DNA of 64,000 nucleotides from Chinchilla lanigera. Its lineage: Eukaryota > Chordata > Mammalia > Rodentia > Chinchillidae. The first letter of the stretch is position 1. Each line of letters starts with the position of its first letter. The position numbers and the translations under genes were made by a program. The notes under the pieces are model-generated. The model made no database searches. It was not told the DNA's origin and saw only the letters and a program-made list of their open reading frames with translations. The stretch lies in NCBI RefSeq assembly GCF_000276665.1, contig NW_004955463.1, positions 8,734,816 to 8,798,815 of the forward strand, given 5' to 3'. Of this stretch, positions 55,759 to 64,000 are shown piece by piece.

Positions 55759-55848
55759 TTAGGGATCTGAGACATTGCTCAATGGTAGAGCACCTGCCTA
55801 GTGTGTGCTTGGCCCTGGGATTGACCCCCGGTACCCCACCCCAACAAA
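55759..55848 (+). mobile_element. ID SINE, older subtype
   Basis: TTAGGGATCTGAGACATTGC, CAATGGTAGAGCACCTGCCT, AGTGTGTGCTTGGCCCTGGG and ATTGACCCCCGGTACCCC. The GTAGAGCACCTGCCTAG form is closer to the ancestral ID than to the young subfamily elsewhere in the window. Confidence 0.8.
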
Positions 55849-55899
55849 AGGCAGTGGAATTTTCTCACTTCTTTGTTGGGGGATTATTTTTTATTATAA

Positions 55900-55992
55900 T
55901 TTGTTTTTGTTTTGTTTTATGCTGAAGGTAGACTCCAGGGCTTCACACATGCTGGGCAAGCGCTCAACCACTGAGCTACACTTGTAGTCCAT
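55900..55992 (-). mobile_element. ID SINE, older subtype, inverted
   Basis: Reverse complement reads GACTACAAGTGTAGCTCAGT, GGTTGAGCGCTTGCCCAGCA, TGTGTGAAGCCCTGGAGTC with a T-rich (tail) end at left. It faces the ID at 55759 tail to tail, about 50 bp apart. Confidence 0.75.
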
Positions 55993-58389
55993 AGAGAGGA
56001 TTTTTTTAATATGTTGTTATTTCTTCAAAATACCAGAGAGTTGCTAACATTCAATGTCACTTCTCAACTCTGTTCACTTCCTCAAAATCTAGTCATTAGC
56101 AGATGTCCCATGCATATTAGTGAAATGAACATGAAAAATCCAAACCCTGTTTCTTAATTAAAAACCTAGAGTCTGTGTTTGTCAAATAAACCAAATTGGC
56201 AAAGAGAAAAATCTTATCTTTTAAGTTTCCATGTTTCCCTCATTGCAGTAACACATAGAACAGTATTTGAATTCCCCCTCCCAGCTGTTCGATCATAAAT
56301 TTTTTTTTCAAACTTGAAAGAAGGAATAAAAACGAGTTTTGACTGAAAGCTATGGTACTTCTTTGGATCTGCCAGGTGAAGGCATGAATGAGGCTGAAGG
56401 AGTAACTTTAACCTTACATACAGGCCTGCTCCCACTCCACCAGAGTACATACACACCCTCATCTATAGCATAGGTTTTTATTTACTTGACTTTTTATGTC
56501 TTGCTGAGAGAGAAGCTGATCAGAAATGATAAATGTTTGGAGACTTAGTTTTGTATTTGCTTGTAAGGTAGGCCCTGGAAACATCTTATGGTCCCTCCCA
56601 ATTGCCTAATTATCTTTCCACAAGTAAGCATTTAATTCTAGGAGAAACAGCGGATGTCTTCATGCTCTGCCATTCAGAGATAAGAACCAACTGATTTTGG
56701 AAATCCAAGAAGTAATGAAACGTGCAACACTGCACCCCCAAGTCCTTGAGGCTGCCTGACTACGTTCCTCTTGCCTGGATGACGGTTGGTCTGGCGGAAC
56801 AATTGCTGCCTGTTTTCTGAAAAGCCAGGCCTCTGGTACTGGCTGGGGAGCACAGTCTGGTTTCTGTGGATCAGAGGCATTTCTGTAAACATTAGTGCTT
56901 AAAGGACTTTTTAAATTGAGGGAATCTACTCTGGAAACTTGTGACCAGATTCTTTCAACCAGAGTCAAACTCAAAAGACACAAGGCAGATGGCTGTGGAG
57001 GGAGGTGACTTGCGCGCACACTTCATTCATTAGTGACAGATCTATTTTGAACGCATGAGATTGTGCAACAGGGTACAAAGGCAGCTCATGATTCTAATTG
57101 TTGGGTCCTTTAGAAGGGGTCTTTATGGAGACTGTGGTTTCTTACAGCACCACAGTCTACCCTCAAATGAAAAGCATCCTGCTGGCTAATTAACTTGCAG
57201 CACTTTTTTCTCTATTGTGCTCTGATTTTTTGTTGTTTTAATCTCAGACCCTCTTTCTAATACCATGCCACCAATGGAGCTTTCTATTATCTCACCCAAA
57301 TACATAGTGATGGACAGTTTCAATCAGCCACTCACTCTGAATTCATTGCTTTATTTTACTTTTCATAGTGATTAATCAGCAAGGAAGAGAGAAGAGTTTT
57401 AAAATTCAAACTTTCTTGTCTCATTTTGCAATATCCTGAAACTTCGTGATCCCCAAAAGATCTATTTTGCCTGATTTTTCTAAAGCTTTGTGTAAGAACA
57501 TACGATGTGATTAATTTGGTTTTCAATTACTTCAACACCCCATATGAACATTACTAAATGATAAAGAATTCAGTTTGGGGACTAAATATGCAACAGTGTC
57601 TGTTGCCTGGAAGTTCTTCTGGAGCAAGTGCATTGCCAAAGTAAAATCAGAGGAATTCATGGAAGACTGGGAATGTTAAAGTAATTTTTCTCTTGGAATT
57701 GTGATCATAACATATGTACTAAAATGTGGGAGTGAGTGAACCATTGAAACAAGAGACGAGTAAAGCTCTGAGCATTTGGGCAGCATCCCTGAGAAAAGGT
57801 TCAAAGGTCTCCTGAATGGCTCAGTGACTGTCTCTTTATGTGAGATCTATGAAATAGGAAGACAGAAAAAGAAAGACACTGGGTGGAGTAGAAGATGCTC
57901 AGATAGCAGACAAATCTGTAAATCTGCTGAGGGTGACACTTCAAAGTTTTAAGTAATGTTAGGACCTGGCCCAGGGCTGTGAAAAAGTCACAGAATACAT
58001 TTTTTTCTTGGGAACATTATGGGATTCTTCCTGGGGAAGGACCAAGAAAATATGAGCCTAGGACTGCAGATAGTCAGCTATGTACTAAGTCACAGAAGGT
58101 AAATATTTAAATTAATAATTTCTAATAGTTCTCCAAATGTCTGTAAAAGACTTCCATTTGACAATAGTTGGCAGATATCATGTCAGTGGAAGATATAGCC
58201 AAGTTTTTGCCTCATCCAAAATGTTGTCATCACCACTACTTTAATATTTAAGAGATTAATGTTTCAAGACTTCCAAAAAGTCCTGTTTGGAGTCTGATTG
58301 AAAGACTGCTCTGTCTTCCTTCATTATGCTTGGTTCACTTGTGGTGCTGGCAGGTCTACAGTACGTTCACATTGCGTGTGCCTATGGAA
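55993..58389. other. 2.4 kb of unique sequence
   Basis: No gene or repeat supported. Open frames at 56660-57019 and 56674-56892 (minus) overlap in different frames and have no recognisable domain. Confidence 0.4.
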
Positions 58390-58571
58390 CAGTGATTCTC
58401 AAAGTGTCCCCTGGATGTTCAGTATCAGCTTCAGCTGGAATAAAGGTATATTCTTGGGCCACCGCCTACCACAGACCTACTGAGTCAGAAGCTTGAGGGT
58501 GTGGCCCAGCGTATATTTTAACAAGGCCTTCATAGGATTCTGATGTGAGCTTAAATCTTAGAATTGCTGCT
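58390..58571. mobile_element. MER5A-like (hAT-Charlie) MITE
   Basis: Starts CAGTGATTCTCAAAGTGTCC, then CTACCACAGACCTACTGAGT, CAGAAGCTTGAGGGTGTGGC and ATTTTAACAAGGCCTTCATA, following the MER5A order closely. The right inverted repeat has decayed. Old nonautonomous DNA transposon. Confidence 0.85.
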
Positions 58572-59320
58572 GCGCCTAATGGGCAGGAACCAGGGCAAGA
58601 TTCCAAGGACTGTTTCTCAGCTAGCCTTTGTGATTCACACAGTTGGTAATACTTGACCAGCATTACTTCAGTATCCAAGATGTGCAAAGCTTTCTATCAG
58701 TATCCTTTGTATTAGATATGAAATGGAAACAGAACTCCTCTCATACATGATCACTTGAAGACATACTGGTATGTCAAATCCCAGGGTACCTAACACCCCA
58801 AAGTCCTAAAGGGACCAAATTCAGTTGTTTTGAGAAATTTTAACATCTTTTGCTTTTCCTGTTTGTTTAATTTTATCATTCCTTTACTAAGACTGTCTGC
58901 AGACCTCTTTCTTTTATTTTCTACATCTAAGAAGAAAAGCCAGATCTGCAAAGAAAGAACCTCTGTCACCGTTTTGTCACTCAGATGAGGTATTTGCCCA
59001 CATCTCTCTGATCTCTGTCTGTCCTTTTCCCTTCGGCACCCCTGTTCACCCCTGTTTCAACTTTGCCTCTGGTCTGCAATCTTCCATTTTATATCCTTGA
59101 TATTTTTTGCACGCTTGTGTTAATAGTATCAGAAGATTACACAGCATATCAAGGGTCCGTGTTTACAAATGTTCTGAGGAACTAATTTTTTTCCCAGCCT
59201 TAATCTCAGTGAGTCACTGCTTAATCTTACTCACTATGCTTCCTAAATCATCTTTATAATGGTGCTAACTACACTTTGCAAAAATTTTGGGAAGATGAGC
59301 TGGGAAACAAAGTCCTAACA
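58572..59320. other. Unique sequence
   Basis: Nothing supportable. Confidence 0.4.
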
Positions 59321-59420
59321 TAGTCTGCATGTGTGCTATGGCGCATACTGAGGAAGAGGGATTCTGAGTTCTAGGCCAGACCGAGCAACTTTGTGAGACA
59401 CTATCTCAAAATAAAATCTA
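59321..59420 (+). mobile_element. B1 SINE fragment
   Basis: GTGTGCTATGGCGCATACTG, GATTCTGAGTTCTAGGCCAG and GAGACACTATCTCAAAATAA; an eroded B1 missing part of its middle. Confidence 0.6.
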
Positions 59421-60286
59421 GCATATTGTCTGACCCGTAGAGATGACTTGTCATTTAATATTAATTCCATTCTTTTAGTTAACACTGAAAATTCTCTTAG
59501 TTTCTCTTAAATTAGAATTTTTGGAACTAATCATAAGGAAACAATTCACAAGAAAATCAGTCTTGTTTTATTTTGGCAAAAAGAGGATATATTTAAGGAA
59601 ATATGTATTTAGTTCTTTATTCTGATATGCTTGTAAAAAATCACTACTTAAGTACATTTTCTAGTTCATTCTTACCATGGGGAAGAGGATGCTTCACTCC
59701 TTGAGTATTGGCTACTGCAAACAAGCAGATCAATTTGCTTTGGAGACCAGCAGGACACAGACAATGATTTTGTCTTATGTGGAGAAAATGGAAGCTTTAT
59801 TGTCCTTCATTTTAGTTAACCCTATACTGCTGGCTATCTATCAAATATGAGAGAGCTTCACCACAGGTTGTCTGGCTAAGAATGGCCCTCCAGGCCAAGC
59901 CCATCTGCATAGCTTTCATAGGAAAAAGCTGTCTCTGTTAGATACAAGAATATCTCTGGCATTATATTCATGGAAGCAAGTGTGGCATGTCAGCTTCCCC
60001 AGTGGCTAGTCCCATGGATGCTCTGCTAAAGCGCCCTTGGTTCTATGGTGGCGACTTCCTGGATTTTACTTACTATTGTTTTGAGGTTTATGAAGCTCTA
60101 GGGGTACACACAGGGATTATATTTTTCTTTGATTATCTGGAAATGGGATGGGTTGGCATTCCTCCTGATATGCTTTTACCACAACTTGTTCCCTAAATAG
60201 GTAGAAAACTAGATTAAATTGTATATTATAAATACTAAGTCAAATATGCTGTATAACAAATATCAACATATAAGATCATGTATTCT
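59421..60286. other. Unique sequence
   Basis: A 69-codon open frame (59987-60196, +) lacks splice support. Nothing else seen. Confidence 0.4.
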
Positions 60287-60364
60287 ACACACACACACAC
60301 ACACTAATTATGGGAATCACACACATACATGTGTGTGTGTTTGTGTGTGATTCCCATAATTAGT
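60287..60364. repeat. (CA)n next to a 62-bp hairpin-forming inverted repeat
   Basis: A CA run (60287-60304) leads into a perfect inverted repeat. The 23-bp left arm (60303-60325, starts ACTAATTATGGGAATCACAC) and right arm (60342-60364, starts TGTGTGTGATTCCCATAATT) are separated by a 16-nt loop of mostly TG. Stem identity is complete, so a stable cruciform or RNA hairpin is possible. Confidence 0.95.
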
Positions 60365-62892
60365 TCACTCATCCGAGAAATATATACAGATAAGACATAA
60401 AAACCTTAGGTAAAATAATTAAAAATAATTTCCCCATCCAGTCTCAGGGAACAAATTCTGTTTATTTCTTACCAGGATCTAGCAGGATGTTGAGCAGAAA
60501 ATACAGGTATCCAATAAATGCCCATGGAATTGCATTATATGGAAGTCAACTGCACTGTCACAGCCCTGGAGTAGGCAGCTGAGTGCCTGATTTATTTGCA
60601 GTTGGCCGCGTGGCATTTAGTTTCTAGACTTTGTTTCAGTTTTCCAGGTTCCAGTACTCTGAGAGTTTTGCTTTTCTCTTCCTCCGCCTTTTATCTTTCT
60701 GTTTTCTGATGAAAACACAGAGCCATATACAAGACCTCACGAGATCTGAGCTGCAGTGCATAGAAACACTTTACAGAGCTGATTGATATCATAATATAGA
60801 CAACAGCCTTAAGAACTCAGGACAGCTCATTCCTTTTGCAACAAAATTGAAATAAGAGGACTTAAAAGTGGGAAGAAAGTACATAAACCCAAGAAATATT
60901 CTGAATGAATCTTGTTTTGTTCTTCTGTGTACCAACATCTGTATTCGCCCGGTGTTTCTATTTTATCTGAAATCTTTAGTGTGTTTTGTATTCTCACGGT
61001 CCTAGCTTCTTAGAACTGACTGTCCCAGTCTAGACAGTTATTTTTCAGTAAATTTTATTAAACAAGTGTTTGAGTGTGTTTTATTAGGAAAATATCAGGG
61101 AGTTACATTCAATGTATCCTTAGCCAACAATATTAACAGGAGTTGGATTACAATAAAAGTAAAAATAAGGTATAGACAAGGGTCTAATTAAAACAGAGGC
61201 TTTTCATCCAAGATGGAACTTAAAGGGCTCTGCTTGGTGTGTCATTTGAAAAAAAAACAAGCCCTACTGCAAAATGATTTCAAGTAGTAACTTTCCCATT
61301 CTTACCCAGTTGGGGGTAATTAAGAGCCTTTCTCTATGTTAACTTAGGTATCTACAGAGACAAGGAAGCTGCAGATTTTTTATTGTAACTCAGAGCCTCT
61401 TTTCTTGTTAATCGTGCTCTAACAATCTCATGAAAAGGCAGACTAGTGACTCTGAACCCATTAGAACAACTGAGCTAAGAAGCGCAGTGAAAGATTCTGA
61501 AGCCCACAGAGGAGGAAGGACAGTGTGGATTAGAGCTACTTAGCCAACCACTCACTAAGGGATGTTCGCTCCCATTTTCCATCTCAGAGAATAACAAACT
61601 CCAAAAGAGCCTCCAGAAAAAAACTTTCTTCTATGCTTGTAACTGAAACATTCCTTCTTTACTTAAGATTAAATAATGGAAATGATTCTGTTAATTTAGA
61701 ATGTGGAGTTCCTCTTCTTAGACATCCATTGGAAAAGCCAAGTGCTATGGAAGGGTAATGTGTTTTAAATACATCCTTGTAAATGCTTCATGTGAAATTA
61801 GAATCTTAGAAACTTACATGTGGTAATTACCATCCCTTGACTGCTTTGGTATATTGAACAAAATTGTTGTTAAAAATAAAACGAAATCCATTTCAAGCAT
61901 CTTTACTCTGTTAGGCATTTTTAAAAAGATAAATGTAAGCAGACCAGTTTTGTTGTTAGCTTTGCCAAAAGTTGAAAGAATGAAGTGACTTGAAAGATAA
62001 TGAGCTCCCCATTGTCAGAAGATTTGGTGTTTCAGTTGGATAATTCCAGACGATATTGGAGCAGACAATGCAGGAAGGTGACTTCTAATTGTGAAAAACC
62101 ATGGTTGTAATATCCATCAGTTTAGCAGAGAAAGAAATTTTAAAGGTTTTGCAAGGAAATAATAGAGTAACAAAGGGGGAAACAGAGAGGCTTTTTTAGA
62201 AAAGTGATTAATAAGCCATCACTACATTCTGCAAGAGCTTTTCCTTTTAATTGCTTGTTTGCTTGTGGCAAAGGCTGTGTTGTTTTCAAGTGGCTTTTAC
62301 AGTAATAGAACACTTCTCTCAATTAGACTGTACTGGGAAGAATTCAAACATGAGCAGGAGTGGCTCCTGTCTAGAAGATGCTTCTTTATAAGCTTCCCTT
62401 ATAAAATTGACTTTTTTCTAATGATAAAAGTCATACATGTTAATTATAAAACATTTAGAAACCACCAGGGATTATAAATTATCCATAATCACTTCTCCAG
62501 AGAAGCTCTTTCTTGGTATTTTTAATATTTTGGTGTATTTCTTCCATAAGTATTCATTATACATGTTCATGCCAATTTTTAAAATTATGTATCTTATTTT
62601 AACCTACTCTTTAAAGTTTCTAATATATTATGAGTCCTTTTTATACATGATTTGGCAATCAGAGCTGAAGTGATCCATTTGTTAAAAATTTTTAATTATA
62701 CCAAGATAAAATGGACAAAAAAGAGCTCATCTCTGTGGGACAAAAAGATCATGGAGCGATCCTATTCTCACCAATTATGTAACAGTCTTCTGTGATAACA
62801 GATTAACAAAACTGATTTAATTGAGTGGCCATTAACAAAATCTAAGTGAACATTTGGGACAGGAAAAACGACTATAAAAACAAAAATTAAGT
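60365..62892. other. 2.5 kb of unique AT-rich sequence
   Basis: A faint L2-like end (TATCCAATAAATGCCCATGG) lies near 60508-60530. No gene, RNA or other repeat could be supported. Confidence 0.4.
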
Positions 62893-63155
62893 TTTGTTTA
62901 GTGATGCACACCTATAAACTCAGTACTCGGGGAGACTGAGGCAGAAGGACTACAAGTTTGAGCCCCGCCTGGGCAATTTAACTAAGTAGCAAGACTGCCT
63001 CAAAAACAAACAAACAAACAAACCAAACAAACAAGCAAAAGTCAGTAGGGCACTGCTCGTAAATTAAAATAAGAAAATTAATGCTAGGCCTGTAGGTCAA
63101 TCATACAGTGGCTCTACAAGGCTCTGGATTTGATCCCCAGCACTAAAACAATTAT
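62893..63155 (+). mobile_element. B1-dID SINE with long middle tail
   Basis: TTTTGTTTAGTGATGCACAC, GAGACTGAGGCAGAAGGACT, GAGCCCCGCCTGGGCAATTT, a (CAAA)n middle tail (63001-63040), about 50 bp of unrelated-looking sequence, then dID (TAGGCCTGTAGGTCAATCAT, GGATTTGATCCCCAGCAC). Confidence 0.85.
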
Positions 63156-63763
63156 AATAAAAATAAAGGAAAACTAGAAAATATAGATTTCAGTGAAAAT
63201 AAGAGCTTAGAAAAACTACTATCCAGATTTATTCCAACTGACTTTTTATTCTGGGCAATTATAAAATAATTATTTAATTCTTCGTGTCTGTAGATCAACA
63301 AGCCTCGGTGTCTTTAGTATTAGATTATGTTTTCCCATTTTCAACCTTTTAAATATAGTATGCGAGACACAATGTATAATGCTGGTTCTGTAGGCAGTCC
63401 CTTGCCTCTGAATGTCCAATAGTCACGCTAAATGTTCCACAGGAATTGTAAACACAGACAAAGGAAGCCATAAGGTACAGTACAGGAAACAAATACAAAA
63501 TTTCCTATTCCCTCTGTGCTTCTGATTTATTTTCCTTTGTTTGTTTGCTTCAAGGTTGGAAGAGTCAGTGGGTAATATTCATTGTAGGGCACAGTAGCCA
63601 GGGGTTCTTTTCAAACCAGGACAAAAAAAGAGAGACCTCAAGTCTTCTCTATCCTGTTCTCAAATTACGTTCTTTGACTTGTCAAATGGATCTTGGTGAA
63701 CTGCGTCATACCAGTTCCTCTGAACAGAATCATCCCTTTGGCCACAGGCAAATACATTCATAA
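63156..63763. other. Unique AT-rich sequence
   Basis: Nothing supportable. Confidence 0.4.
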
Positions 63764-63830
63764 TTTTATTTGGAGTACTGGGAATCAATCCTAGGGGTGC
63801 TTTGCCATGGAGCTGCATCCCCAGCCTATT
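63764..63830 (-). mobile_element. Truncated ID SINE
   Basis: Reverse complement: AGGCTGGGGATGCAGCTCCA, TGGCAAAGCACCCCTAGG, then ATTGATTCCCAGTACTCC. The central part is shortened, so it may be the dID tail of a B1-dID whose B1 half is missing. Confidence 0.8.
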
Positions 63831-64000
63831 TTATTTATTTTATTAAGGAAAGATCTAGTTAAGCTACATTTATAATACTTTAAAAGGATTCTGCTAGGAG
63901 TTTTATGAGGAGATACAGTATTAAACTGGACAATAATACTGGCTAGTAGGGAGATGAATGCTTTCACTAAAGTTGGTCAGTTTGGGTTTTTCTTTAAATA

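Overview
This is mammalian nuclear DNA, almost certainly from a rodent, with no convincing intact protein-coding gene. The rodent call rests on two kinds of short retroposon. The first is tRNA-derived ID elements (BC1-like, with a GGGGCTGGGGATTTAGCTCAG head). The second is B1-type 7SL SINEs, many fused to a truncated ID tail (the B1-dID arrangement known from squirrel-related and beaver-like rodents). No mouse/rat-type B2 or B4 was recognised. The ID subfamily ends in a GTCGTGAGTTCGATTCC..GGTACCGG block, which does not look murine or like the usual ground-squirrel type. A beaver-like lineage is my best guess, but it is not proven. Old mammalian repeats (MIR, L2, L1M fragments, Tigger, MER5/Charlie, MaLR LTRs) fill much of the rest, as expected for an AT-rich intron or intergenic desert.

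Layout. 1-5 kb: mostly unique sequence with a young ID (1405-1504), then three spliced-exon-like segments (2673-4035) that could be the 3' end of a small, possibly decayed, gene on the + strand. 5-9.6 kb: two nonautonomous hAT transposons with OC1/OposCharlie-like ends (5514-5592, 6361-6558), B1-dID copies, MIRs and a 28-bp local duplication. 11-21 kb: several 3'-end L1 fragments in both orientations, an ID and microsatellites. 23-25 kb: a CpG-rich patch and a 94-bp direct duplication. 26-28.5 kb: B1-dID SINEs and the most striking structure of the window, an ID-spacer-ID composite enclosed by a single perfect 14-bp target-site duplication (27166-27444). 29-36 kb: a short L1 with about 20-bp duplications at its ends, an L2, two abutting Tigger-type elements, a B1, a solo MaLR LTR, a 77-bp-period tandem duplication and another L1. 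37-64 kb: sparse B1-dID, ID, MIR and L2 copies, a second MaLR LTR, L1 ends, a 62-bp near-palindrome (60303-60364), a MER5A-like element and long unique stretches.

No genes work together here. The biology visible is retroposition and DNA transposition: L1 supplies the reverse transcriptase in trans for ID and B1 copies, one ID transcript appears to have carried a neighbouring sequence with it, and several short local duplications remain without an obvious element to explain them. Short open reading frames occur throughout, but they overlap repeats or lack any coding signature.
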